A stretch of DNA of 64,000 nt from an uncultured Clostridia bacterium (GTDB taxonomy: Bacteria; Bacillota; Clostridia; Oscillospirales; CAG-272), in NCBI GenBank assembly GCA_948466345.1, contig CAOKAC010000001.1, positions 258,283 to 322,282 of the forward strand, in the 5' to 3' direction. The first letter of the stretch is position 1. The number at the start of each line of letters is the position of its first letter. The notes below the pieces were generated by a model, which saw only the letters and a program-made list of their open reading frames with translations, made no database searches and was not told where the DNA came from. Shown here one piece after another: positions 50,894-60,080 of the stretch. A program made the position numbers and the translations under genes.

Positions 50894-53740
50894 TTATGCG
50901 TTTTCCTCTGCAAGATGTTTTCTGATACGAAGCTGGTCTTTTGCATCAATAGAACCATCAAAGTTCACATCTGCTCTGGACTTAGCTGTAAATCCCTCTT
51001 CATCAATAATCTTTGCAAGATATTGTCTCATAAGCAGAGCATCCGATACAGTGATATCGTTGTCACCATCTACGTCGCCATTCCAATCCTTGTTCCAGGA
51101 GAAGTCACGGCTACCGATATGGAAATCATCCATATCAAACGCTATACCATAGTTCCAGAAGTAGAAAGCATCAATCGCATCGGAGCCATATTTGCACTGC
51201 GCCCAAGCGTCACGAGGTGCCATTTCTACAACTTTCACACCATTTACATACAAAGCAAGCTCAGAACTCATCATATCAGCTGCATTTTCAGGGGTGTAGA
51301 ATTTCACTTCAAAGTTGTATTTCTCACCAGGAACCAGCTTAATCGTAGAACTGTCGGTACGTTTGAAAGCGCCATTATACCCTCTGATAAAGAATACTTC
51401 ATTATCAGCATCGTAGCCAACCTGTGCCTGGCCTAGCGCCTGTTTACCAATATTAAGAGCAAACACATGACCATAGGACTCAGTTGCAGGAGTATCATAA
51501 GTATGGTTGAAAATGAAATCAAATCCAATGGTAAAGCCGTTATTATTCAGATCAGAACCGTTGCGGTTTGTACCCAACTTAATACGGTTGTAGTTGCCTT
51601 CGCTATCCGTATATCTGGCAACACCATCTTCAAAGATAAAGGAAACTTCTTCTTTACTTGATGTAATCTCCATGAAGTCATCTGTAAAGTCATGGAAGAA
51701 CGTCAGCTCACCTGTATAGGTATCTGCTTCAGGAAGGAAAGCAAATCTCTTCTCCGTGCAGCCACTGCTTGTTTTACATGTGGTGTAAATGATCTTGTTT
51801 CCTTCATCATTTTCTTCAACACGGGTGAAGTCATAGTCATAGTAGCTATGCTGCAGCTTTGCTACTTCTTTTTGGGGATCAGCGGCACCGCAAATATAAC
51901 ATGTATAGGTGTTTGTACCCTCGTCATAGCACTTAGGCTCTGTTGTTCTTGCCCATCTGTACACATGTCCGTTTGCATTACAGAAATCTTCGCCGGTTGC
52001 TTTTACATCGTCAACCTTTGTAAAGGAACTTTCTCCGTCGCCAATTTCAAATCCATCGGTCTTCAGTGTAAATTCTGCATCATAAATTTTATAGTTATCA
52101 ATAACAGCAGTACCGTTATTCATATATAAAATGTTAACTCCATCAAAGAACTGCATACCTGTATTCGCGGTGTACACTTCTTGCTGGTCAATATACAGAG
52201 TCACACTACCGTATGCAACAAGAAGTGCTACATTATGGAAATCACCAGCTGCCCAAGGAGTCATATTTTTTACAGCATCTGGAGCGCCTGTAGCATCTTC
52301 GCCATAGTACCACAGGTCTTTGCCCTTACCTACAAATTTGTCACCGAATTTCACACGGCTGTTATCACCGTCTGCCATTTTATTGATAACAAATTCAACC
52401 CATGTACCGTTGTTGTACTTGTCGCTGAAGTTCGTAATATTTTCCTGGTCAGGATACAATGCTACGTCAAAAACTACAGCATAGCTGGCAGCAGTGTAAG
52501 CTTTATCCTGGGTAAGATATGCAGCGTTCGGCGTCTTCGGATTGGGGTTCTTATCACTATTGAATCCACTTCTCAGAATAAAGCCTTCGCCTTCTACAGT
52601 GTCAGTGGAAATGTGATCAAAAAGGTTGATCTCCGGAACTTTATATTCGTTCTGTACCAGGCCGTCGCCAGTAAAGGAATCTGCCCAGTCATTACCCTCA
52701 AAATCAATTGCAGCAGCATTACCTACTTTGAGGTTATCCATAGCCAGACCTTCAGCGGTGAAGGTAAGGCCAGTATCAGTAAGAGAAGCGCCGGACAGTA
52801 CAGGAAAATCACTGTCGCCGGTTACTTCCACACCGTTTACAAAAATCTGAGTTTTTGTCGTGCCAACAGCATACTCTACATAATACCATTCATCAGCCTT
52901 AAAAGTATAAGATGCAGTGGTCGTTCCTACACCGATTGCATCACTGGTGATGGAAATGCCATCGCCGTCAGATGTCAGTGCATGATTTGCTGCCCTTACA
53001 ATTTCTTCGCCTGTGAAGCTGATATCAAAGCCAATTGTATAAGTGCCGTCTTCATTTTTCCAGTTGTCACCCACATTTACAGTGGTAGCGGCCGGTGTTT
53101 CAGCAGCTACGGCGTGATTCAAGCCCAGCTCACGTCTGTATTCAATACCAGTAATCTTATCGCCGCTAGCCTGCCCTGAACCCTTCTCTGTTCCATCAAA
53201 ATCACGTGAGAACTGTGTATCGTTACCATCGCTCATTGTAATGTTGTCCATAGCGATATTCAAACCGCCGCTAAATAAGGTTTTTTCGTGAGGAAGCTGA
53301 CCGTCTACCGAACCAATCTTCACATCGTTGACGAAAATGTCCGTCTTGCCTGCTTCAGCGTCGCCGGTTCTTATTTTAATGGAATACTTTGTGTTGATAT
53401 CAAACGCATAAGGAATCGTTTTGTTTTCCTGATTTAGCTTGATACCGATTTCTGAAGAGGTAACATACCATCTGTTGTCACTACCATAAGTAGCGTCAGA
53501 ACCGAGGTATCCATCTTCTGACAGGAACCACAAATCAAAGTGGAAATTGCGGTTCGTGGCAGAGAGACCACCGATCTCCAAATATGTTACTTTTGCAGCA
53601 GTCGATCCAAAGGGAACCGTATACACATTTTCGTACTTAGGTCCATCTGTGTACGAAACTTGGTAGGCAGCCGACAGGCCTACAGCCAGCGTACCTACAA
53701 GCATTGTCAAAGTAAGCACAAGTGCTAATACTTTCTTCAT
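50894..53740 (-). CDS. Large secreted LamG-like protein with C-terminal dockerin
   Basis: The 948-residue exported protein has a signal peptide (1-25) and about four concanavalin/LamG-like sandwich modules: residues 25-180, 195-370, 375-570 and 690-890. Repeated cues are GGLNIAMDNITM, EGLAMDNLKV, WVEFVINKM and FYFWNYGIAFDMDDFHIG, which read like 'describe the value' carbohydrate-binding folds. Between the third and fourth lies a Cys-rich spacer (YTCYICG). The C-terminus is a complete two-repeat dockerin type I, GDVDGDNDITVSDALLMRQY and DVNFDGSIDAKDQL, so it can bind a cohesin. No catalytic motif is visible; glycan binding is likely. GGAGG precedes ATG 53740. Confidence 0.87.
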   Translation of the reverse strand: MKKVLALVLTLTMLVGTLAVGLSAAYQVSYTDGPKYENVYTVPFGSTAAKVTYLEIGGLSATNRNFHFDLWFLSEDGYLGSDATYGSDNRWYVTSSEIGIKLNQENKTIPYAFDINTKYSIKIRTGDAEAGKTDIFVNDVKIGSVDGQLPHEKTLFSGGLNIAMDNITMSDGNDTQFSRDFDGTEKGSGQASGDKITGIEYRRELGLNHAVAAETPAATTVNVGDNWKNEDGTYTIGFDISFTGEEIVRAANHALTSDGDGISITSDAIGVGTTTASYTFKADEWYYVEYAVGTTKTQIFVNGVEVTGDSDFPVLSGASLTDTGLTFTAEGLAMDNLKVGNAAAIDFEGNDWADSFTGDGLVQNEYKVPEINLFDHISTDTVEGEGFILRSGFNSDKNPNPKTPNAAYLTQDKAYTAASYAVVFDVALYPDQENITNFSDKYNNGTWVEFVINKMADGDNSRVKFGDKFVGKGKDLWYYGEDATGAPDAVKNMTPWAAGDFHNVALLVAYGSVTLYIDQQEVYTANTGMQFFDGVNILYMNNGTAVIDNYKIYDAEFTLKTDGFEIGDGESSFTKVDDVKATGEDFCNANGHVYRWARTTEPKCYDEGTNTYTCYICGAADPQKEVAKLQHSYYDYDFTRVEENDEGNKIIYTTCKTSSGCTEKRFAFLPEADTYTGELTFFHDFTDDFMEITSSKEEVSFIFEDGVARYTDSEGNYNRIKLGTNRNGSDLNNNGFTIGFDFIFNHTYDTPATESYGHVFALNIGKQALGQAQVGYDADNEVFFIRGYNGAFKRTDSSTIKLVPGEKYNFEVKFYTPENAADMMSSELALYVNGVKVVEMAPRDAWAQCKYGSDAIDAFYFWNYGIAFDMDDFHIGSRDFSWNKDWNGDVDGDNDITVSDALLMRQYLAKIIDEEGFTAKSRADVNFDGSIDAKDQLRIRKHLAEENA

Positions 53741-53772
53741 AGGAAAAACCTCCATATAATTTTGGTAAAATT

Positions 53773-53801
53773 ATTGTAGCATTCCTATAACAAAATGTCA
53801 A
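53773..53801 (-). promoter_or_regulatory. Promoter of the LamG-dockerin gene
   Basis: On the minus strand TTGACA, a 17-bp spacer and TACAAT. The remaining gap to 54051 is AT-rich and shows no gene or clear signal. Confidence 0.87.
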
Positions 53802-54051
53802 TACTTTTGCGGTACTTTTTTGTGCATTTTACAGGGCATACGGACTGGATTTGGCAGAAAAAGCATGTATTTTTTACAAACCACCTTATGGATTGAGGCA
53901 ATACATACCACAGGATCAATATGTTACGGCGAAATTTGTAAAAACAGGCGCATTCTATTTTTTAACGATTTCGTTTCAAAATATTTACTTTTTTACCAAT
54001 TAAAAAGTTTGCATAAATCCACCGTTGTCATCTATAACGAGGTAAAAACAA

Positions 54052-54081
54052 AAAAACCGTTTGCAATTGCAAACGGTTTTT
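54052..54081 (-). terminator. Terminator of tRNA-Thr
   Basis: A perfect palindrome AAAAACCGTTTGCAA / TTGCAAACGGTTTTT starts at the last base of the tRNA and gives a T-run on the minus strand. Confidence 0.9.
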
Positions 54082-54156
54082 GGAGCTGATAGGCGGATTC
54101 GAACCGCCGACCTCGTCATTACCAATGACGTGCTCTGCCAGCTGAGCTATATCAGC
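54081..54156 (-). tRNA. tRNA-Thr (anticodon GGT)
   Basis: A 76-nt cloverleaf with encoded CCA: acceptor GCTGATA/TATCAGC, D-arm GCTC...GAGC, anticodon stem CGTCA/TGACG with loop TTGGTAA (anticodon GGT), and T-arm GGCGG TTCGAAT CCGCC. It reads ACC and ACT codons and matches the ACC specifier of the thrS T-box. Confidence 0.96.
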
Positions 54157-54194
54157 AAATAGGCGAAAAGGACTTATATGATTTCCGCTTGCCT

Positions 54195-54223
54195 ATTATA
54201 GCAAAGAAATACGTGCTTGTCAA
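54195..54223 (-). promoter_or_regulatory. Promoter of tRNA-Thr
   Basis: On the minus strand TTGACA, a 17-bp spacer and TATAAT, both perfect. It is just upstream of the tRNA and close to the stop of the dGTPase gene. Confidence 0.92.
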
Positions 54224-54230
54224 TACTGTT

Positions 54231-55433
54231 TCACTGAAAATATCCATGATATTGTATGGTTTTCTCCCGTGGGAAGAGATACTGGTGCAATTCCACAAAA
54301 TAATCATCCGTCATAGATGCGATATAATCTGTGACAATGGTATGAGGATCCGTCTCTTCATAAGGAAGCGGACGCACATAGTGACGATTGGATCCGGAGG
54401 TTATAAATGCAATATGGTCCCGGAACACGGGAGACTCCCGGCGGCCGGTTTTTACATCGTCTACCAATTTTCGGTACAGGCGCTCAAACATAGGCCGAAT
54501 GACATCCCGCTGCGGACCAACCACAGCAGGACTTTGATAAATTTGCTGATAGTTGCTGCGTTTAGCGGCAGAAAGTGCATCGAAATACCGCTGGTCCATT
54601 TTGATATAGGGTTTTCCGTAGCTATTTTCAATAATATTGACGCTCAAATTATTGATAATTTCTGCATTGATCCGTCCGATAGCACCATATTCGAAAGCAT
54701 CTTCCTTTGCGATAAGTCCTGCCTTTTGGGCGTCCTGCCGGTCCTTTCCCAAATAAGAAATGATATCGCAAATGCGCACCAGACAGCCTTCCAAGGTAGA
54801 GGGCATCAAGCTGCGGTTGTTGGTCTGGTCTTTATAGCAGGCTTCCATCGCCGCATCCAAATCAGAAAAACTCTCCATAGGGCTGGGACGGTATTCATCA
54901 CATTCAATCTCTCCATTATGGGACAGGATGCCATTTAAGGTCTGAAGCGTTATATTATAAGGAAAGATACCGTCCAGAACCCGGACAGAGTGGACATTAT
55001 GAGCAAAGTGACGGCCTGTTTCTGAAAAATACAGCTCGTCCAGATAGGTTTCACCCGCATGTCCAAAGGGTGTATGGCCCATATCGTGGCCTAAGGCGAT
55101 AGCTTCAATTAGATCCAGGTTGAGGCATAGGACACTGCCAATCGTACGGGCAATCCGAGACACCAATTGCACATGGAGGGCACGGCGGGTGATATCATCG
55201 TTTTTATACAAGGAAAATACTTGGGTTTTGTCTGCAAAACGACTATAATATGCAGAATGGAGAATTTTTTCCGTATCCCGAACAAAAGGAGGCCTCCACA
55301 AAGTCGAGAGATCCCGTTCAGGGTTTCTGCGCCGGGCTATGTCGTCGGAAAAGCCCACTTGGGGAAGCGTGCCATACTGTCGGTCATAACTGATTCGGTC
55401 CTGTATTTCCTGGGACAAAGTATCGTATTTCAC
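54231..55433 (-). CDS. dGTPase-like HD-domain triphosphohydrolase
   Basis: The 400-residue protein belongs to the deoxyguanosinetriphosphate triphosphohydrolase family, which cuts dNTPs to nucleoside and triphosphate to control the dNTP pool. The HD metal site is seen as HVQLVSRIART (His), GHDMGHTPFGHAGE (His-Asp and following His) and a later Asp in VRICDIISYLGKD. The N-terminal ERDLSTLWRPPF is a family hallmark. A GTG at 55433 was chosen because AAAGGAG lies 6 bases upstream; an ATG at 55439 is too close to it, and a GTG at 55469 lacks a site. It is the last gene of the RNase J operon. Confidence 0.9.
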   Translation of the reverse strand: MKYDTLSQEIQDRISYDRQYGTLPQVGFSDDIARRRNPERDLSTLWRPPFVRDTEKILHSAYYSRFADKTQVFSLYKNDDITRRALHVQLVSRIARTIGSVLCLNLDLIEAIALGHDMGHTPFGHAGETYLDELYFSETGRHFAHNVHSVRVLDGIFPYNITLQTLNGILSHNGEIECDEYRPSPMESFSDLDAAMEACYKDQTNNRSLMPSTLEGCLVRICDIISYLGKDRQDAQKAGLIAKEDAFEYGAIGRINAEIINNLSVNIIENSYGKPYIKMDQRYFDALSAAKRSNYQQIYQSPAVVGPQRDVIRPMFERLYRKLVDDVKTGRRESPVFRDHIAFITSGSNRHYVRPLPYEETDPHTIVTDYIASMTDDYFVELHQYLFPREKTIQYHGYFQ

Positions 55434-55523
55434 AGGCATCTCCTTTGAAAAAACCGCAGGCGCTGTCACGGCAAAATGGATAGGGAAAAAGACAATCCAT
55501 AGCTATGACAACGCCGAATTTTA

Positions 55524-56378
55524 TTAATGTACAAACAAGAAGTAGAGGAGCACCGCGGCGCCTAAGGCAATACGGTACCAACCAAAGCTTTCGAAACTGT
55601 GACGGCGTACAAAGCTGACTAGAAAGCGGATAACGGCCAAGGACACCAGGAAGGCGGTAATCGTACCCACCAGAAGAACCAGCAGCTCTGTTGTACCAAA
55701 CATCGCCGTTTCACCAGAGGCCACTTTAGCAACATATTTCAGTCCCCGCAGGCCGCTGGCGCCAAACATGACGGGCACAGCCAGGAAGAAAGAAAACTCT
55801 GCCGCCGCAGTTCGGGACACACCCAGAAGCATTGCGCCTACAATGGTAGCGCCGCTGCGAGAGGTACCAGGAATCAGAGCAAGGACCTGAAACATACCAA
55901 TAAACAAGGCTGTTTTCATATCTATATCTTCCGGCTTTTCGATTCGGAATGGCTTTTTGCTGCGCGTACGCTCAATAATGATAAAGGCTACACCATATAA
56001 AATGAGGGTAATGGCCACCACTACAAAAGTGGACAGCTTCTGATCGATAATATCATCAAACAGCAGGCCGATCACTGCCGCAGGAAGAACCGCAACAATA
56101 ATTTTGCCCCACATTTTCAAGGTATAGCTGTTTTCGGCAGGGGTTTTCTTTTTGCTCCATGGATTGAGCCGCGAGAAATAGATCACCACTACCGCCAGAA
56201 TGGAGCCTAGTTGAATGACCACATCGAACATGGACATAAAAGCATCGGAGGTTTCCTTTAAAGGAAAAAATTCATTAAAAAGGATCAGGTGACCGGTGCT
56301 GCTCACAGGAAGCCATTCGGTAATCCCCTGAATAATGCCCAGGAGCAGCGACTTAATAAGTTCAACGATCATTAGCAT
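55524..56378 (-). CDS. uppP: Undecaprenyl-diphosphatase UppP (BacA)
   Basis: UppP recycles the lipid carrier for wall synthesis by removing phosphate from undecaprenyl diphosphate, and in many bacteria raises bacitracin resistance. The 284-residue membrane protein has about eight helices and both family motifs: EWLPVSSTGHLIL near residue 21 and PGTSRSGATI near 170, which hold the catalytic Glu, Ser and Arg. AAAGG precedes ATG 56378 by 10 bases. It lies in the RNase J operon, about 33 kb from the BceRSAB-type genes that also answer to bacitracin-like peptides. Confidence 0.95.
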   Translation of the reverse strand: MLMIVELIKSLLLGIIQGITEWLPVSSTGHLILFNEFFPLKETSDAFMSMFDVVIQLGSILAVVVIYFSRLNPWSKKKTPAENSYTLKMWGKIIVAVLPAAVIGLLFDDIIDQKLSTFVVVAITLILYGVAFIIIERTRSKKPFRIEKPEDIDMKTALFIGMFQVLALIPGTSRSGATIVGAMLLGVSRTAAAEFSFFLAVPVMFGASGLRGLKYVAKVASGETAMFGTTELLVLLVGTITAFLVSLAVIRFLVSFVRRHSFESFGWYRIALGAAVLLYFLFVH

Positions 56379-56441
56379 AAGAGACGTGCCTTTCTTGGAA
56401 GTTTACAGTATTTACATCGGGGAGGCGAAATATAAATGCAC

Positions 56442-57665
56442 TCAGCCTTCCCGCAGAATATCCCCTGCCTGCACCGGAAAAGGAGGGCGCAAGAGAAACG
56501 TCATACCCGGATGGGGGGCCGTTTCCAGGGGAGTTCCGGCGGCGTCCCACATAGCATCCGCCGTAAAGGAGCGGCCAGGACGGCCGGGAGTAAGAATTTC
56601 GACGACAGCATCCCGTACCGTTTTATTGCGCTGAACAAAGGGAACACGTCCCTGTTCGTCAGCAGAACCGACAGCCACAGCCAGATATGCTTTTTCCCGG
56701 ATATATCCGGGCTGCGTGACCAGATTCGGCTCCGTTTTCGGATTATGAAAGAAAAAGCCGGTACCGTATTCCCGATGGGATACGGAATCCAATTCCCGCT
56801 GGAAAGCCGGATCAAAGCGATACTCTGCCGGGTCCTTAAAATAAGCATCCAGGGCCATTTTATATGTATTCGTCACAACGGCGGTATAGTACGCGCTGCG
56901 AACCCGGCCTTCCAGTTTTAAGCTATTGATTCCGGCCTGCACAAGCTCTGGAACATGTCCAATCATGCACATATCCTTAGAACTCATGATAAAGCTTTCC
57001 CCCCCGTCCTCTACAATAGGCAGCCGTTCACCGGCACGCTTTTCCTCTGCAATCTCTCCGGAGTAAATCCAGCGGCATGGCTGGGCACATGCGCCCCGGT
57101 TGGCGTCACGCCCAACATAATACTGAGAAAGAAGGCACCGGCCGCTGTAAGCCACGCACATGGAACCATGGATAAAGGCTTCCAGTTCCACCTCATCAGG
57201 AAGAGCATTCCGTATAGACGTGATTTCTTCCAAGGACAGTTCTCTTGCCAAAACGATCCTCCGCGCCCCCATTTTATGCCACGCCATACATGTAGCGGCA
57301 GATACGGTAGAAGCCTGGGTAGAGATATGAATTTCCAGATTTGGTGCGCACGCACTGGCAAGGGCGACAACGCCCAAATCGGATACAATCGCCGCATCTG
57401 CACCAATAGCCTGCAAATACTGCAAATACCGCTTGAGGGCAGGATACTCCGCATCCCTCGGCATAATATTAACGGTAACGTAAACCCGCACACCCCGGCT
57501 GTGGGCATATTCCACCGCCTGTGCCAGTTCTTCATCTGTAAAATTCCCAGAGGCGGCCCGCATACCGAAAGCTTTGCCGGCCAGGTACACCGCGTCCGCT
57601 CCAAAATAGACGGCGCTTTTTAATTTTTCAAAATCGCCGGCAGGCGACAACAGTTCCGGCCGCAT
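56442..57665 (-). CDS. U32-family peptidase (TrhP-like)
   Basis: The 407-residue protein is a U32 family member with RPELLSPAGDFEKLKSAV and FGADAVYLAG at the N-terminus, VSDLGVVAL, EAFIHGSMCVAYSGRC with conserved cysteines, QYYVGRDANRGACAQPCRW, and MSSKDMCMIG. The same cysteine pattern is found in members such as TrhP and YrrO that help 5-hydroxyuridine tRNA modification; others are called collagenases. Its C-terminal domain (about 320-407) is complete. The start ATG overlaps the previous stop by one base (TGATG), so it is coupled to the Dabb gene. Confidence 0.88.
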   Translation of the reverse strand: MRPELLSPAGDFEKLKSAVYFGADAVYLAGKAFGMRAASGNFTDEELAQAVEYAHSRGVRVYVTVNIMPRDAEYPALKRYLQYLQAIGADAAIVSDLGVVALASACAPNLEIHISTQASTVSAATCMAWHKMGARRIVLARELSLEEITSIRNALPDEVELEAFIHGSMCVAYSGRCLLSQYYVGRDANRGACAQPCRWIYSGEIAEEKRAGERLPIVEDGGESFIMSSKDMCMIGHVPELVQAGINSLKLEGRVRSAYYTAVVTNTYKMALDAYFKDPAEYRFDPAFQRELDSVSHREYGTGFFFHNPKTEPNLVTQPGYIREKAYLAVAVGSADEQGRVPFVQRNKTVRDAVVEILTPGRPGRSFTADAMWDAAGTPLETAPHPGMTFLLRPPFPVQAGDILREG

Positions 57666-57967
57666 CACTCTGCAAAATCCATGCACATTCTGGCATGGGT
57701 ATAAGGCCGCACATATGTATCGGCAACAGCCTGATGCAGGGGATGCTTTTGATAGGCCAGCAGCGCCGCTTCATCCGTAAACGCAGTGTTCAGCATCATA
57801 TCCCCTGTTGAGGTTGCAAGTCCCTCCACCTCCACCGCAGCAGAAAGCAAACCCGGAATCTGTCCAAGGAGGCCCTCCAAGGCCTCCTTGGCATTTTGCT
57901 TTATCAGCTCCAGGCGTTCTCCCGTAAGCTCTTCTTTTAATTTCCAAATGACAATATGTCTGACCAT
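57665..57967 (-). CDS. Dabb-family (stress-responsive alpha/beta barrel) protein
   Basis: The 100-residue protein is a single Dabb domain (VRHIVIWKLKEEL at the start, PGLLSAAVEVEG, MMLNTAFTDEAALLAYQKHPLHQAV). These dimeric ferredoxin-like folds are found in many stress and secondary-metabolism enzymes, and the function here is unknown. It lies in the middle of the RNase J operon and ends in a one-base overlap with the U32 gene. Confidence 0.88.
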   Translation of the reverse strand: MVRHIVIWKLKEELTGERLELIKQNAKEALEGLLGQIPGLLSAAVEVEGLATSTGDMMLNTAFTDEAALLAYQKHPLHQAVADTYVRPYTHARMCMDFAE

Positions 57968-57983
57968 TTTTCCATTCTTCCTT

Positions 57984-59645
57984 TTATACATTCATAATCA
58001 CAGGCAGGATCATTGGTTTTCTCTTGGTTTTGCTGAACAAATATTTCGTTAAACTCTCTTTGACGCTGTTTTTCATCTGTGTCCATTCGGTGACGCCGGA
58101 ATCCAATGCATCGGTCAGCACCTTCGTGGCAATCCGCCGCACCTCTTCCATCAGCTCCTCTGCCTCCCGAACATAAACGAACCCACGGGAAACAATATCC
58201 GGACCACTGGCCAGCGTCTTCTCTTCCACATCTACCGTAGCTACCACTACAATCAGCCCATCCTGCGCCAAATGACGTCGATCCCGCAGAACGATATTGC
58301 CAACATCGCCCACACCGTATCCGTCGATGAGCACTCGTCCGGAAGGAACGGTGCCCGCCCGCTTACAGCTGTTTTTATCCAACTCCAGCACATCACCGGT
58401 AGCGGTGACAAAAATATTTTTCGGATCCATGCCCATAAACTCCGCGAGTTCCTTATGCTGCATAAGATGCCGGTATTCTCCGTGTATAGGCATAAAAAAC
58501 TTAGGCCGCGCCAGATTGTGCATCAATTTTAGTTCTTCCTGGCAGGCATGGCCGGACACATGCACTTCGGGATCATCATGATATACGTTGACGCCCCGCT
58601 TATATAACTCATTGATGATCCGTCCCACCAGCAGTTCATTTCCCGGAATTGCATGAGAGGACAGTACAACCAAATCCTTAGAAGACAGCTCAATTTGGCT
58701 GTGATCGGAAAAGGCCATCCGGTAGAGGGCCGACATAGGCTCTCCCTGGGAACCGGTGGTAACCACGGTAACCATCTCACTAGGATATTTGTTAATGTCG
58801 TTTAGGTCAATCAGCACGTTTTCCGGAACCTTCATATAGCCCAGCCGGACCGCCGCGCCTACAACATTGATCATACTGCGTCCGGTAACTGCTACCTTCC
58901 GTCCGAATTTCACACTGGTATTGATAATTTGCTGCACCCGGTGCACATTAGACGAAAAAGTCGCGATTATAATTCGCTTATCCGAGTTTGACAGGAAAAT
59001 ATGATCCAGCGAATGGCCGACCGTACGCTCCGACGGGGTATATCCGGACCGCTCCACATTGGTGGATTCACACATAAGCAGCAACACGCCTTCGTTTCCA
59101 TACTCACCCAGACGAGTGACGTCCATCATACTGCCGTCGATAGGGGAAACATCCAGTTTAAAGTCGCCGGTATGGAGCACAACTCCCACAGGAGTGCGCA
59201 CCGCGATGGCACAAGCATCTGCAATGGAGTGGTTCACCCGGATAAATTCACATTTAAACACGCCGGCGTTTACCACGCTGCCGGCTTCTACGGTAATAAG
59301 CTTAGCCTTTTTTGTAAGCTTGTGCTCTGCCAATTTATTTTCCAAAATGCCCAAGGTCAAACGAGTGCCGTAAATCGGCGGATTGATGCTACGCAGCACA
59401 TAAGGCAGCGCGCCGATATGGTCCTCATGACCGTGGGTAAGAAAAATGCCCCGAATTTTGGAGGCATTTTTCTCCAGATAGGTAATGTCGGGAATGACCA
59501 AATCGATACCCAGCATATCCTCGTCAGGAAACGCAAGGCCGCAGTCAATTACCACAATATCCTCACCGTATTCCAAAACAGCAATATTTTTTCCGATTTC
59601 GTTCAATCCACCCAGCATCATAACTCTGAGTTTATTTTTTGCCAT
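57984..59645 (-). CDS. rnj: Ribonuclease J
   Basis: RNase J is a metallo-beta-lactamase-type nuclease with 5'-to-3' exo- and endo-activity that matures rRNA and decays mRNA. The 553-residue protein has HGHEDHIGALP (zinc-binding HxHxDH), HTGDFKLD (Asp and His ligands), SGHACQEEL, and FMPIHGEYRHL of the beta-CASP and nuclease region. The C-terminal domain is complete. ATG 59645 follows AAAGGA at 11-12 bases. It heads an operon with Dabb, U32, uppP and dGTPase, after an unusually long leader. Confidence 0.96.
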   Translation of the reverse strand: MAKNKLRVMMLGGLNEIGKNIAVLEYGEDIVVIDCGLAFPDEDMLGIDLVIPDITYLEKNASKIRGIFLTHGHEDHIGALPYVLRSINPPIYGTRLTLGILENKLAEHKLTKKAKLITVEAGSVVNAGVFKCEFIRVNHSIADACAIAVRTPVGVVLHTGDFKLDVSPIDGSMMDVTRLGEYGNEGVLLLMCESTNVERSGYTPSERTVGHSLDHIFLSNSDKRIIIATFSSNVHRVQQIINTSVKFGRKVAVTGRSMINVVGAAVRLGYMKVPENVLIDLNDINKYPSEMVTVVTTGSQGEPMSALYRMAFSDHSQIELSSKDLVVLSSHAIPGNELLVGRIINELYKRGVNVYHDDPEVHVSGHACQEELKLMHNLARPKFFMPIHGEYRHLMQHKELAEFMGMDPKNIFVTATGDVLELDKNSCKRAGTVPSGRVLIDGYGVGDVGNIVLRDRRHLAQDGLIVVVATVDVEEKTLASGPDIVSRGFVYVREAEELMEEVRRIATKVLTDALDSGVTEWTQMKNSVKESLTKYLFSKTKRKPMILPVIMNV

Positions 59646-60042
59646 AATTATGTTTATTCCTTTCTTCTTAGTCAACTATTGCGGCTGACTACCTGTGAAA
59701 AATGTATATTTGAAGTGAGGCGCACTCCATTTTCACAGAATCCCCCTTGGACGCACTGCGCCGCCCTATTTTGGTACGCAATCCCGTTCGTTTTTCTTCT
59801 TTGAAAAATATACAAAAAGACAGGCCGGTCGCAAAAAAGTGTAACACAAGCAAACCCGAACACGCGTCCGGGTACAGCGATATGTCCGAGGGCGGCGGTA
59901 CATATCGTTTCTTGCCTTTTGTTATCTTATAGGAAATACAAATTGCTACCGCAGGCGGCCACGCGCCTGTCTTTTAAGCCCAAAACAAAACTGCTGTTTC
60001 AGGCAACTGTCCCGCAAGGGACAACACGAACAAATTACTCCA
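59646..60042 (-). promoter_or_regulatory. Long structured leader of the RNase J operon
   Basis: About 397 nt separate the likely start site (promoter at 60049-60076) from the rnj start, and no convincing gene lies there. On the minus strand it shows hairpins: GTCCC/GGGAC with loop GCAA (60008-60023), GATATGT/ACATATC (59879-59906) and CTGTGAAAA/TTTTCACAG enclosing AGTG/CACT (59693-59738), just upstream of the ribosome binding site. Control of RNase J by its own leader is plausible, because RNase E is autoregulated this way (known). I could not match it to 6S, tmRNA or a known riboswitch. Confidence 0.5.
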
Positions 60043-60048
60043 TTTACT

Positions 60049-60076
60049 ATTATACACAAAAAAGTCCCGCTGTCAA
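60049..60076 (-). promoter_or_regulatory. Promoter of the RNase J operon
   Basis: On the minus strand TTGACA, a 16-bp spacer and TATAAT, both perfect, ending 5 bp before the stop of the small gene upstream. Confidence 0.87.
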
Positions 60077-60080
60077 TAGA

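Noticed and set aside
52181..53179. Plus-strand open frame of about 330 codons inside the LamG-dockerin gene
   Set aside because: Antisense to a gene with a signal peptide, dockerin and strong promoter; the translated product has no recognisable domain.
59646..60042. A 6S RNA, tmRNA or RNase P RNA gene in the RNase J leader
   Set aside because: No long closing stem, tRNA-like ends or conserved core sequence could be matched; it is kept only as an unexplained leader.
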